Assembly (NCBI GenBank): GCA_030156945.1
Contig: JASGLT010000002.1
Coordinates: 90,381 to 154,380 of the forward strand
Origin: Thermococcaceae archaeon
Lineage (GTDB): Archaea; Methanobacteriota_B; Thermococci; Thermococcales; Thermococcaceae
Length of the DNA stretch: 64,000 nucleotides
Reading direction: 5' to 3'
Shown: positions 16,326 to 25,043 of the stretch, in pieces
Position numbering within the stretch: the stretch's first letter is position 1
How the letters are laid out: each line of letters begins with the position of its first letter
The notes under the pieces: model-generated
The model's database searches: none
What the model saw: the letters and a program-made list of their open reading frames with translations, nothing else
Told to the model about the DNA's origin: nothing
Program-made: the position numbers and the translations under genes

Positions 16326-17387
16326 ATGGTGGACGTAAGACTTGAAAACGTTGTTAAGGAGTTTGATGGCGTTCAGGCAGTTAAAGGTATCGACCTCCAC
16401 ATAAAGCACGGCGAGCTCTTCACACTCCTCGGTCCGAGCGGCTGTGGAAAGACGACAACCCTGAGAATGATAGCAGGCCTGGACTACCCCACAAGCGGAA
16501 AGATATACTTCGATGACCAGGAGGTAACCTATCTTCCCTCCTACGAGCGCGGTGCAGTCCTCGTCTTCCAGAACTACGCACTCTGGCCGCACATGACCGT
16601 CTTTGACAACGTAGCCTACGGCCTCAAGCTCAAGAAGCTTCCCAAAGAGGAAATAAGAAAAAAAGTTGAGTGGGCACTTGAACTTGTCAAACTAAAGGGC
16701 TTTAAGGATCGCTACCCCACACAGCTCTCCGGAGGTCAGCAACAGCGTGTGGCTATAGCCAGAGCCCTTGTGGTTGAACCGAAGGTTCTCCTCCTCGATG
16801 AGCCTCTCAGCAACCTCGACGCCAAGCTCAGACTTGAGATGCGTTCGGAGATAAGGAGAATCCAGCGCGAGCTCGGAATCACGGTTATTTACGTGACCCA
16901 CGATCAGGAGGAGGCCATGGCGATAAGCGATAGGATAGCAGTCATGAACATGGGGACGGTTGAGCAGGTGGGAACGCCGAGGGACATCTACGAGAGGCCG
17001 AACAGCGAGTTTGTGGCAAGCTTTATGGGTAAGACCAACGTTGTTCCGGCAAAAGTCGTTGAGAGAAATGGAAACACCGTGACCGTGGAATTCGAGAGCT
17101 TCCGCCTTGAGGGGCTCCACTACGAGGGAGATAAAGATGACGTTGTTCTCGTCATAAGGCCCGAGAGGATAAAGCTCCACCCGGTTGAAAACGCGGTCTC
17201 AATTCAGGGCATAGTTGACCTCGTTGAGTACTACGGCTTCTTCACGGAGGTAGTCGGCCTTTTTGGGGAGACCAGGATCATAGCAAGAACTATAAGCGAC
17301 AGAGAGGTTCAGGAACTCAAACCAACACAGCCGGTAACCTTCTACATGGAGCGGGAGGACATAATAGTTCTTCCAAAACAGCTTTGA
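16326..17387 (+). CDS. ABC transporter ATPase (FbpC/PotA/MalK class)
   Basis: A 353-residue importer ATPase. Walker A is LGPSGCGKTT (about residues 35-44), the signature is [15 protein letters not shown], Walker B is VLLLDEPLSNLD, and the switch region is YVTHDQEEAMAISDRIAVM. After about residue 235 a TOBE-like regulatory domain follows. The start ATG 16326 has GAGGTGA five bases before it; the ATG at 16323 is an equal alternative. The ribosome binding site overlaps the permease stop, so the two are coupled. It is expected to drive the fused permease and the lipoprotein at 12843. Confidence 0.92.
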   Translation: MVDVRLENVVKEFDGVQAVKGIDLHIKHGELFTLLGPSGCGKTTTLRMIAGLDYPTSGKIYFDDQEVTYLPSYERGAVLVFQNYALWPHMTVFDNVAYGLKLKKLPKEEIRKKVEWALELVKLKGFKDRYPTQLSGGQQQRVAIARALVVEPKVLLLDEPLSNLDAKLRLEMRSEIRRIQRELGITVIYVTHDQEEAMAISDRIAVMNMGTVEQVGTPRDIYERPNSEFVASFMGKTNVVPAKVVERNGNTVTVEFESFRLEGLHYEGDKDDVVLVIRPERIKLHPVENAVSIQGIVDLVEYYGFFTEVVGLFGETRIIARTISDREVQELKPTQPVTFYMEREDIIVLPKQL

Positions 17388-17402
17388 GCCTTTCTTTTTA
17401 AT
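17388..17402 (+). terminator. T-rich terminator after the ABC ATPase
   Basis: The tract GCCTTTCTTTTTAATC directly follows the ATPase stop. It nearly repeats the sequence after the CGP-CTERM gene at 12763. The next gene starts only 31 bases on, so termination here may be partial. Confidence 0.35.
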
Positions 17403-17418
17403 CTCCTTGGTGATTCCA

Positions 17419-17991
17419 ATGCTCAACCTGCTGAGAGAGGGCCAAGTCTATGAGCTTCTCCTGGTCTCAAAGTCAAACTTAACTCCAGTGGGCGTTGTTA
17501 GGAGGGGAAGGAGGCTTCACTTCAGGTTATTCCCTGGAAAAAGCTTCAGAGACCTGCTTGAGAGCAGTTATGCCGCCATCCAGATAACGAACGATCCAGA
17601 GCTTCTCGTCAGGTCCGCATTGAACCTTGAGCTAAATCTCAAATTTGAGTCAGAAGGTGAATACCGGTGGGTATCCAACATGCCCGGATGGCTTGGGGAG
17701 GTTCAGTGCAGTAGAAAGATTTGGGAGGACGAGATAGGAACGACCGAAGTTCTGGAGTGTGAGTTCGTTCCTAAAAGAGAACTCCCCGGAGAAATACCGC
17801 TTAGGCCCTTCAGCAGGGCAGACTGCATCATCATCGAGATGGCAGTCCTTTTCACGCGCTACCTGGTGAAACCCGGGGATAAAACTAGGGCAAAGATTCT
17901 GGAGCTTTACAAGCTTTACCGGCATCTTGGAGGAACATCGGAGACTGCCGAATATATCCTTGCACACTTGACAAAGGGGAGTCAAAAGTAA
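17419..17991 (+). CDS. DUF447 family protein
   Basis: A 190-residue soluble protein resembling archaeal DUF447, whose members have a split-barrel (flavin-reductase-like) fold. The N-terminal half is a beta-rich region beginning GQVYELLLVSKSNLTPVGVVRR, and the C-terminal half is helical (CIIIEMAVLFTRYLV). The flavin link is family-level only. The start is ATG 17419, with GGTGAT six bases upstream; GTG 17407 is a poorer choice. It lies 31 bases after the ABC ATPase and 81 bases before the CGP-CTERM phosphoesterase, so it sits inside the surface locus, but it has no signal peptide and should be cytoplasmic. Confidence 0.7.
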   Translation: MLNLLREGQVYELLLVSKSNLTPVGVVRRGRRLHFRLFPGKSFRDLLESSYAAIQITNDPELLVRSALNLELNLKFESEGEYRWVSNMPGWLGEVQCSRKIWEDEIGTTEVLECEFVPKRELPGEIPLRPFSRADCIIIEMAVLFTRYLVKPGDKTRAKILELYKLYRHLGGTSETAEYILAHLTKGSQK

Positions 17992-18072
17992 AGTTTAGAG
18001 AAAGTCTTTTTAAACAGATTTCCAGCGGGAAATGTTTTAAGGAGGTCTTCTCCCCTTTTTAAAGGTGATAAC

Positions 18073-20082
18073 ATGGCCAGAAGGCTGCTTGCCCTGCTGT
18101 TGATTTTCGTGGGAGTTTTGGGGGTAATCAATACAACACCAGCCCTTGCGGCAGGCGAGTATTCGTACACCTACAGCGAGTACCTTCACCAGCCGGCGCC
18201 CGTTGTTCCAGCGTTTGCGCTTCCAGGAGGGAGTTTCGAACTGTACGTTAAGGAGGGAGTTTCAGTCAGTTCAATAGAGGCCGTTTCAGTGCTCCACGGA
18301 CCGTATCAGCTTGAGATCCAGGGGAGCTCACCGGGAGAGGATGGAATGACAGTTTTGACCGTAAAAACGCCTGAGGACATAGCGCCGGACACGTACTTCC
18401 TGCTAATAGAAACCAATGAGGGCACCCTCGTCCTACCGGACGGCCTGAAGGTCTTCAATGAGTGGCCAAAAGAGCTCAAGCTCGCATGGACGAGTGATAC
18501 CCATGTTACCACTGGCGCTAAAGTTGGCTACGTCTGCGGCGACTACTTCCAGAGCAACATCTACAAGCTCGAGGAAATGTGTTCTGACCCGATCCCGCTC
18601 CACAGCGTAGTCGCTACATACAGCGCCTACCTCTACTGGGCAATGAAAGGGGCGACCCTAATGATAAACACTGGGGATGAAGTCGATACCAGCGGTGACA
18701 TGGTGGGGTACAAGATTCTCTTCGACATAGTTAAGGACACCTCCGCCGCTGACATGCCAGTCGTCGGCATAAAAGGTAACCACGATGATCCCCCCACGGT
18801 TTACACTCAGTTAATCGGTCCAAAGTACTTCTACGTGACGGTGGGCAACTTCATCATAATAGGCCTTGACACCGGTGGCGACCAAGGATATGTAACCATG
18901 GACCAGCTCGAATGGATGGAGAAGGTGCTCGACGAGCACAAAGGCTACACTCCGATAGTCTTATACCACCACCCGTACTTCTTCGATCCGGGCTGGAATT
19001 ACCTCGGTGGCATCCTTGAGGGCCTTGATCCGGATTCTGACTGGGACCAGATTAAGGGACACCTCCGCAGGAGCTGGTCATCACAGGAAGAGATTTCAAA
19101 GCGCTTCCTTGAGGACATAGTCAAGTACAACGTACCGGTCACCATGAGCGGTCACATACACCACGACATGTACTGGCTATACATCGACAAGAACGGCAAC
19201 GAGCACTATTTCCTCACCCTGACCTCTACAGGTGCCCCCGACAAGGAGACCAACCCGGCCACGCACCCGGGCTACAGCCCCACCTGGTACGGAAGCAACC
19301 TCGTGGTTGTACGGGAAGACGGAAGTGTTGAGATGCCATACGTGACCGTTGAAATAGAGGACGGCAAGGTTCAGAGCGACTTCATGAGCGTCCCTGTCCC
19401 CCAGAGGTTCTTGGCCTTCCGGTATGTATCGGAGGATGGCACAGCCGTCAAATTCATAAACAGGCTCGACGAGACAGTCAGCGGGCCGATCGTTCTCCCA
19501 ATACCGGCAGGAGCAAAAGTTGACCCTCAGGCTACGAACATAACCTACAAGGTTCTCGGGGAGAAGCAGATAGCGGATCAGTATTACATTATGCTGAACA
19601 TTACAGTTCCGCAGGGCGTTTCCCAGCTCGTAATCAGCACCGGCGCCGATACCGAGAAACCCGCCCTTCAGATAGCATACCTCCAGCCGAACAAGCCCAA
19701 GCCCAATGCGAACTTCATGGTTTACTTCACGGCCCAGGACAACCTCGGAATAAGGGACCTATACGCGGTCATATATGACGAAAACGGAAACCCCGTCAAG
19801 TACGGCAAGGTGGACAAATTCCCGGGAGAGCCCTCAAGCGGAAAGCCAGGTGACACCTTCTACCTCGTTCAGCTTCCGGGACTCGAAGAGGGCAATTATA
19901 AGGTGGAGATAATTGCAGAGGACTTCTACGGCAACAAAGCAACTACCACGAAGGAGATAACAATATCCGCTACCAAAAAGACCACCACGACCGGGCAGTC
20001 CGAAGGGGAGAAGAGCACCTGCGGACCTGCTGCCCTCGTTGGCCTTGCCATTGCCCCTGCTATCATGAGGAGGAGAAAGTGA
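18073..20082 (+). CDS. Secreted metallophosphoesterase with CGP-CTERM anchor signal
   Basis: A 669-residue exported calcineurin-like phosphoesterase. After the signal peptide (residues 1-27) comes an N-terminal beta domain (~30-130), then the metal-binding blocks SDTH (141-144), NTGDEVD (~200), GNHDD (~235), a double His in LYHHPYF (~298) and SGHIHHD (~360). An Ig-like domain lies at about 545-635, followed by a Thr/Ser/Gly linker and the CGP-CTERM signal (Ser-Thr-Cys-Gly-Pro, hydrophobic helix, MRRRK). Such enzymes hydrolyse phosphomonoesters, phosphodiesters or nucleotides; the substrate is not known. Its place beside an ABC importer suggests that it releases what the importer takes up (inference). 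Confidence 0.87.
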   Translation: MARRLLALLLIFVGVLGVINTTPALAAGEYSYTYSEYLHQPAPVVPAFALPGGSFELYVKEGVSVSSIEAVSVLHGPYQLEIQGSSPGEDGMTVLTVKTPEDIAPDTYFLLIETNEGTLVLPDGLKVFNEWPKELKLAWTSDTHVTTGAKVGYVCGDYFQSNIYKLEEMCSDPIPLHSVVATYSAYLYWAMKGATLMINTGDEVDTSGDMVGYKILFDIVKDTSAADMPVVGIKGNHDDPPTVYTQLIGPKYFYVTVGNFIIIGLDTGGDQGYVTMDQLEWMEKVLDEHKGYTPIVLYHHPYFFDPGWNYLGGILEGLDPDSDWDQIKGHLRRSWSSQEEISKRFLEDIVKYNVPVTMSGHIHHDMYWLYIDKNGNEHYFLTLTSTGAPDKETNPATHPGYSPTWYGSNLVVVREDGSVEMPYVTVEIEDGKVQSDFMSVPVPQRFLAFRYVSEDGTAVKFINRLDETVSGPIVLPIPAGAKVDPQATNITYKVLGEKQIADQYYIMLNITVPQGVSQLVISTGADTEKPALQIAYLQPNKPKPNANFMVYFTAQDNLGIRDLYAVIYDENGNPVKYGKVDKFPGEPSSGKPGDTFYLVQLPGLEEGNYKVEIIAEDFYGNKATTTKEITISATKKTTTTGQSEGEKSTCGPAALVGLAIAPAIMRRRK

Positions 20083-20083
20083 G

Positions 20084-20102
20084 TCTTTCTTTCTTTTTTA
20101 TC
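20084..20102 (+). terminator. T-rich terminator after the phosphoesterase
   Basis: GTCTTTCTTTCTTTTTTATC starts one base after the stop codon. It has three T-runs, the last of six, typical of archaeal termination. It marks the end of the surface locus that begins at 11684. Confidence 0.5.
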
Positions 20103-20166
20103 CCCTTTCTGTCCGTTGAGATAAGGGAATAGTTTTTAAACCCTTTCTTTGGAGGGTGATGTGGTG

Positions 20167-20784
20167 ATGACGGTGAAATTTAAAGGCAGGGTCTTTGGCA
20201 ACATAGTGAGAATTGAATTTGACATACTCACTCTTAGCGAGCTTAAAATTGATGATCTGAGAGATTTTGATGTTGACTCAATCAAGCTTGAGCTCAAACC
20301 AACGTCATCTGGTGTAAAAATAACCGGAGTGTGGGAAGGCAGGGTGGATGATGTTGAGAACGGCATCAAGGCTGCAATAAGGGAGACTCAAAAGCTGCGT
20401 GAGCGGGTTTTGAACCGCATAAAGAGCAGAGCCGAGGCTATTAGGAGCGCAATGAAGCTTCTGGGATTCGAAGAGAACGTTGAGGGCTACGGAAGCTTCC
20501 TCAGGTTCAGCAAAAAGGTTGGTACGTATGAGATAGTCGTGATGGCCTCCACCACGGAGGACGTAGTCAGGGTGGAGGTCTACGGGAACGACAAGAAGAT
20601 AATATCCCCGGAAATGGAGAACGTATTCGAGGACGTTGAGGTTGAGGAGCTCGAGATATACGACCTCGACAACGAGAAGGAAGAGAGGCTCGTGATAAAC
20701 CTTGAAATTCCCAGAAACGAGGAGAAGCCCGAGCGCAAGATAGTGGAAGCAATAAAAATGATAGAGAACATGCTTATGAGCTGA
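20167..20784 (+). CDS. Protein of unknown function, coiled-coil segment
   Basis: A 205-residue cytoplasmic protein I do not recognise. The N-terminal ~55 residues are beta-rich. Residues ~62-100 form a charged helix (AIRETQKLRERVLNRIKSRAEAIRS, quoted in part), and the C-terminal half is acidic and beta-rich, ending with a helix (VEAIKMIENMLM). The start is ATG 20167 after GGAGGGTGATGTGGTG; GTG codons at 20161 and 20164 are alternatives. It is convergent with the Mrr-like gene: their stop codons abut with no base between (20784/20785), making TGATCA. A partnership with that protein is possible but only positional. Confidence 0.6.
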   Translation: MTVKFKGRVFGNIVRIEFDILTLSELKIDDLRDFDVDSIKLELKPTSSGVKITGVWEGRVDDVENGIKAAIRETQKLRERVLNRIKSRAEAIRSAMKLLGFEENVEGYGSFLRFSKKVGTYEIVVMASTTEDVVRVEVYGNDKKIISPEMENVFEDVEVEELEIYDLDNEKEERLVINLEIPRNEEKPERKIVEAIKMIENMLMS

Positions 20785-22908
20785 TCACTTGTATCTGCCG
20801 TCAAGCTGGAGCTGCTTCAGCTTCGCCGTTATCCCTTTCAGGGGCGCTTTGTCTTCGCTTATTATTTCTCCAGTCTTTGTGTCAATCTTGGCGTAGTACA
20901 GTGCCTTCTCACCCGCCACTTTAATGGTTATGTAGCCCTCTTCCTTGTAATGGGTGAGTCTCTCTGTTCTGAGGTTCTCTTCGCCATACCGACTCTTCAC
21001 ATACTCCCGGAATTCCTCTTCAAGCCTGAGTTCCGTAAACCTTACATCCTCCGTTTTGACCTCTCCCGTTTTCCTGTCAAGAACCAGCTTTCCTACTCTA
21101 TGGCTACCCTGGAACTCTGCAACCCAGTCCCCTTCGAGTTCCAAACTCTTGAGTTCTGCAGTTTCATCCACCTCCTTGAGCTTTTCGATGGCTATCCTCT
21201 CTGCAACGTCCCTCTTTAGAACCCTATCAGACTCCTCGACAATCCTGCCGTCCTTGCTAACCTTAACAGTTATCCTGTGAGTATCGTTTTCCGCTGAGAC
21301 CGTGTAGGAGGCCTCATCATCACTAACGCTCACCACCCGGAACTCGGGATACTTGGCAGAAACAAGATCACTGGCACTCTCCGGAGTTATCTCGACAAAG
21401 TAATCGAGAACGTCATGGGTGGACCCATCTATTTTGACCCTTGCCGTCCCTCCTTTGCCCCTCAGAGTGAGCTCAAGAAATTTGTGCTCAACCACCCTAC
21501 TATCCACTAGTTTCAGGCCTTTGAGCGGGAAATTATCCTCAATAAGTGGCTTCGCCTTTTTGAAGGCCTCTTTGGGCGACGGCAGAGTCGCTATCTCCCT
21601 AAGCTCCCCGTTTTCAAGATTAACCTCCAAAATAACCACTCCATCTTTAACTGCAACGTCTGCGATGGCCACTTTCTTCCCCCTTTCAATGCTCAGAATA
21701 TTGCCCTTGGGATGCCTGGACTCTATGAGCTCTCTGAGGGCCTCTTCGCTAATTAATGTCTCCTCGTAAGTCGTTTTTCCGGTGTAGCCGTTGAACCTGA
21801 ACTCAAAATTAAAGCGTGGGGTTTTTCCATGAACCTTAACCTTCCAGCCATCTTTTTCTGTGGATATCTCCACGGGCTCCTCCCCAACCCTTTCAACGAG
21901 GAGCTCCTTAACCCTCTCTATGAAGTACTCCTCAGGCAAAGGCTCTATGATGAAGTCGACGTTGTCGTTTTTTACGTCGATTACTGCAGTGGCACGGTTA
22001 TCGCCGACTTTCAGTTCAACTTCGGCCTTTTCAGGTACGTAGACCTTTTTCCTTTCCTGTATTTTGATGCTGTTTTCGGGAACTCCAAGTTCTTTGGATA
22101 GAACATCCTTAAGCATTAAAACGGCCTCACTCGGACTCAAGGGAGTTTCTATTTCCCTCTCGGTTGCATATATGGTCGATGAATCGTTTAGGAGGGCCTT
22201 TTTTAAGGGGGTGCTCAGATTGGGGTCGGAGGATGCACGGGTAAAGATTTCATCCCTCCTAAGGACGAGGGCTTTATCCTTATCATCCCCTTCCTCCACA
22301 GTCCACGATACTATGTAGCCCGCGGACAGGCGTACCTTCATAGAAGAAGGCCTTATTTCCTCGGGCTTTATCGGATATCTGCTTCCGGCGGCTTCAGCTA
22401 TCTTACCCATGACCTCTTCGGGGGAGAAGTCAAAGAGAAGAGGAGCGTCAAGGTCGAACTTAACAAAGGGATTCTCTTCAGGCTCTTCCTGTGTTTCTTC
22501 TTCAATCTCGGGCACTTCGATGCCGTAGTTTGAAAGGGTATTTGCAATCTTTTCTGCATCCCATAGAATAACCCTACCCCGATACTCCCTCGCAACAACG
22601 CTCCTCGCATCCTTTGTGAATCCGAGCGGAGAAACTATTATGCCCCTGTCTGCCCTATGCTTTTCCAGAAGGTCACCAAAAACGTTGATGTCCTTTGAGG
22701 AAGCTATAGAACCAGTGTGGATTTTTATGAGGAGCTTTTCAGTTCCGGCAAGTGGATCGTCCCTTAAGGCGACTATGTCTATGCCCCACCTTTCGCTGTC
22801 CTGAACCCGCTCGTAGTTCTTAAATCCCATGAGCTCCAGTACCTCACTGATGTACTCGATTAGTTCATCACGCGAAAGCTTCCTCACCAGGCTTGGAGTC
22901 CACCCCAT
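20785..22908 (-). CDS. Mrr/restriction-endonuclease-like protein with PepSY-like repeats
   Basis: A 707-residue protein. The first ~130 residues look like an Mrr-type nuclease domain: a helix SRDELIEYISEVLELMGF, then WGIDIVALRDDP with the expected Asp, then LLIKIHTGS and HRADRGIIVSPLGFTKDA. The catalytic Gln/Glu-x-Lys appears altered to Ile-Lys-Ile, so cleavage is doubtful. The remainder is a series of repeated ~70-residue modules of helix plus strands ending in patterns such as VLDRKTGEV and KIDTKTGEII, which resemble PepSY domains. No membrane segment is visible. The start is ATG 22908 with GGTGGGC upstream; ATG 22926 is possible. Confidence 0.7.
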   Translation of the reverse strand: MGWTPSLVRKLSRDELIEYISEVLELMGFKNYERVQDSERWGIDIVALRDDPLAGTEKLLIKIHTGSIASSKDINVFGDLLEKHRADRGIIVSPLGFTKDARSVVAREYRGRVILWDAEKIANTLSNYGIEVPEIEEETQEEPEENPFVKFDLDAPLLFDFSPEEVMGKIAEAAGSRYPIKPEEIRPSSMKVRLSAGYIVSWTVEEGDDKDKALVLRRDEIFTRASSDPNLSTPLKKALLNDSSTIYATEREIETPLSPSEAVLMLKDVLSKELGVPENSIKIQERKKVYVPEKAEVELKVGDNRATAVIDVKNDNVDFIIEPLPEEYFIERVKELLVERVGEEPVEISTEKDGWKVKVHGKTPRFNFEFRFNGYTGKTTYEETLISEEALRELIESRHPKGNILSIERGKKVAIADVAVKDGVVILEVNLENGELREIATLPSPKEAFKKAKPLIEDNFPLKGLKLVDSRVVEHKFLELTLRGKGGTARVKIDGSTHDVLDYFVEITPESASDLVSAKYPEFRVVSVSDDEASYTVSAENDTHRITVKVSKDGRIVEESDRVLKRDVAERIAIEKLKEVDETAELKSLELEGDWVAEFQGSHRVGKLVLDRKTGEVKTEDVRFTELRLEEEFREYVKSRYGEENLRTERLTHYKEEGYITIKVAGEKALYYAKIDTKTGEIISEDKAPLKGITAKLKQLQLDGRYK

Positions 22909-22954
22909 TACGCCCACCATCCGCATAATATTGGTGACTTTAGCACTGACTGTT

Positions 22955-22971
22955 ATTCACCGCAGGTGTCC
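22955..22971 (+). promoter_or_regulatory. Possible TGM-like (CAC-N5-GTG) site upstream of pgk
   Basis: ATTCAC-CGCAG-GTGTCC has the core and exact five-base spacing of the Thermococcales glycolytic motif (TATCAC-N5-GTGATA) but matches only the inner bases. It sits just upstream of the TATA-like TTTATTAAA at 22980-22988, the position where that motif accompanies gluconeogenic genes. The match is weak. Confidence 0.35.
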
Positions 22972-23018
22972 AAATAAAGTTTATTAAAGGGCATATTTAA
23001 CACTTTCCCGGTGATGGA

Positions 23019-24254
23019 ATGTTCAGGCTCACCGATTTCACCTACGATGGAAAGACTGTTTTTCTGAGGGCTGATCTTAACTCTCCTGTGGAGAACGGGA
23101 GAATAACGAGCGATGCCCGATTTAGAGCGGTTTTGCCGACGATTCAACACCTCCTCGACGACGGCGCAAAGCTTGTCATAGCGACCCACCAGAGCAGACC
23201 CTACAAGGGAGACTACATAACCACCGAGGAGCACGCCCAAATCCTGAGTAAACTTCTCGGTCAGGAAGTTGAATACGTGGAGGACATCTTCGGGAAGTAC
23301 GCCAGGGAGAGAATAAGCTCCCTGAAACCGGGAGAGGCTATAATACTCGAAAACCTCCGCTTTTCGGCCGAAGAAGTGTTCTACAAGCCGATAGAGGAGT
23401 GCGAGAGGACGTTTTTCGTTAGGAAACTTGCGCCGTTGATAGACTACGTTGTGAACGATGCCTTTGCAGCAGCTCACAGGAGCCAGCCCTCCCTCGTTGG
23501 CTTCGCTCGATTAAAGCCGATGATAATGGGGAAGCTGATGGAAGCTGAAGTTGATGCATTGAGCAAAGCCTACGAGAGCGACGAGAGGCCGAGAGTTTAC
23601 GTCCTGGGCGGCGCAAAGGTGGACGACTCTCTCCGCGTTGCCGAGAACGTTCTGAGGAAGAGAAAAGCCGACCTTATCCTTACGGGTGGCCTCGTCGGAC
23701 AGATATTCACCCTCGCTAAGGGCTTTGACCTCGGGGATGCCAACATAGAGTTCCTTCACAGGAAAGGCCTCCTTGGGCTCGTAGACTGGGCGGAGAAGAT
23801 ACTCGACGAGTTTTATCCCTATGTCAGAACGCCAGTGGACTTTGCCATCGACTATAAAGGCGAGCGCTTAGAGGTCGACCTTCTGAGCGAGGACAAGAGG
23901 CTGTTTGACCAGCATCCCATCCTCGACATAGGCTCAAGGACCGTTGAGAAGTACCGCGAGATACTGATGGATGCAAAAATAATAGTCGCAAACGGTCCGA
24001 TGGGCGTCTTTGAGATTGAAGAGTTCGCAGTCGGCACCGTCGGTGTCTTCAGGGCCATTGGCGAGAGCCCCGCCTTCTCAGTGGTGGGCGGGGGACACTC
24101 TATCGCGAGCATCTACAGGTACAACATCACCGGGATAAGCCACATCTCAACGGGTGGCGGGGCCATGCTGAGCTTCTTCGCAGGAGAGGAGCTTCCAGTC
24201 CTCAAGGCGCTGAAGATAAGCTATGAAAAGTTCAAAGACAGGGTAAAAGAATGA
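23019..24254 (+). CDS. pgk: Phosphoglycerate kinase
   Basis: Interconverts 1,3-bisphosphoglycerate plus ADP with 3-phosphoglycerate plus ATP. In Thermococcales, where GAPOR bypasses it in glycolysis, it serves mainly gluconeogenesis. The 411-residue archaeal-type enzyme has the N-terminal VFLRADLNSPVENG (about residues 13-26), the basic-patch region ATHQSRP, the VLGGAKVDDS block (about 198-207), and the glycine-rich nucleotide loop SVVGGGHS (about 355-362). The ATG at 23019 follows CCCGGTGATGGA. It has its own promoter in the 110-base gap from the divergent Mrr-like gene. Confidence 0.96.
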   Translation: MFRLTDFTYDGKTVFLRADLNSPVENGRITSDARFRAVLPTIQHLLDDGAKLVIATHQSRPYKGDYITTEEHAQILSKLLGQEVEYVEDIFGKYARERISSLKPGEAIILENLRFSAEEVFYKPIEECERTFFVRKLAPLIDYVVNDAFAAAHRSQPSLVGFARLKPMIMGKLMEAEVDALSKAYESDERPRVYVLGGAKVDDSLRVAENVLRKRKADLILTGGLVGQIFTLAKGFDLGDANIEFLHRKGLLGLVDWAEKILDEFYPYVRTPVDFAIDYKGERLEVDLLSEDKRLFDQHPILDIGSRTVEKYREILMDAKIIVANGPMGVFEIEEFAVGTVGVFRAIGESPAFSVVGGGHSIASIYRYNITGISHISTGGGAMLSFFAGEELPVLKALKISYEKFKDRVKE

Positions 24255-24268
24255 GAGAGCCCTCCCTT

Positions 24269-25042
24269 TCAACCTATGGTTGCTCTCTCGAACTCGGTCA
24301 TAGCCAGACCCACCAGGAGGGCCGCCAGGACGGTTAGAACACCCAAATCAACACCGAGGGAGAACTTCGCCACACTCGCCCCCACGAGGAAGTGCCTTGC
24401 ACCGTCAACGGCGTAGGTTAGGGGATTGATGTAAGCTAATGCCTTCATCCAGCCCGGCATTGTGTCTATGGGGTATATCGCGCCGCTCAGGAAGGTCAGC
24501 GGGAGCATGAGGACCATCATCACCATCTGGAAGCCCTCCATGCTCTCCATCTTCAAAGCCAAGCTAACGCCAAAGCCCGAGAAGGCCATCGAGAGCAGGA
24601 AGCCGACGCCGAGGGCCGGGAGGAAGCCGCTCAGCTTGAGGCTCTCCGCGAGCGGGTAGGTGAGGACGAGTATTATCGCTCCCTGAGCCAGCGTCACGAG
24701 CGAGTCGCCGATTATCCTCCCCAGGATGCTCCCCTTCCTCGATGCGGGAGCAACAAGGACTTCCTTGAGAAAGCCGAACTGCTTGTCCCAGATGACGCTT
24801 ACCCCCGCTATGAAGCTCATGTTGAAGACCGTCATGGCAAAGATACCCGGCGCGAGGAAGGTGAGGTAGTCAACTCCTCCGAAGATCATCTTCGCCATGG
24901 GGTTGTCGAAGACCCTGCTCCACCCGAGGCCGAAGAAGACGAGCCAGATGAGCGGGTTGATTACCATCCCGAGTACCCTCGACCTTGCTCGGATAAACCT
25001 CTTGAGCTGCCTGTAGGCCATCGTGGTTAATGCCTCCATCAT
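24269..25042 (-). CDS. ABC-2 type transporter permease
   Basis: A 257-residue DrrB-like membrane subunit of an ABC exporter. It has about six hydrophobic segments, a cytoplasmic N-terminus rich in Arg (RQLKRFIRARSR), and the ABC-2 landmark near the C-terminus, a Pro-rich loop LTFLSGAIYPIDTMPGW followed by INPLTYAVDGAR (about residues 213-224). The start overlaps the end region of the ATPase gene with GGAGGAGGTGAG immediately upstream. It is the last gene of a padR-ATPase-permease operon. The cargo is unknown; drugs, lipids or surface precursors are usual for the family. Confidence 0.9.
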   Translation of the reverse strand: MMEALTTMAYRQLKRFIRARSRVLGMVINPLIWLVFFGLGWSRVFDNPMAKMIFGGVDYLTFLAPGIFAMTVFNMSFIAGVSVIWDKQFGFLKEVLVAPASRKGSILGRIIGDSLVTLAQGAIILVLTYPLAESLKLSGFLPALGVGFLLSMAFSGFGVSLALKMESMEGFQMVMMVLMLPLTFLSGAIYPIDTMPGWMKALAYINPLTYAVDGARHFLVGASVAKFSLGVDLGVLTVLAALLVGLAMTEFERATIG

Positions 25043-25043
25043 C

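Noticed and set aside
22973..22985. AATAAA-G-TTTATT palindrome upstream of pgk
   Set aside because: Short, A/T-only and within the TATA region, so symmetry by chance is likely.
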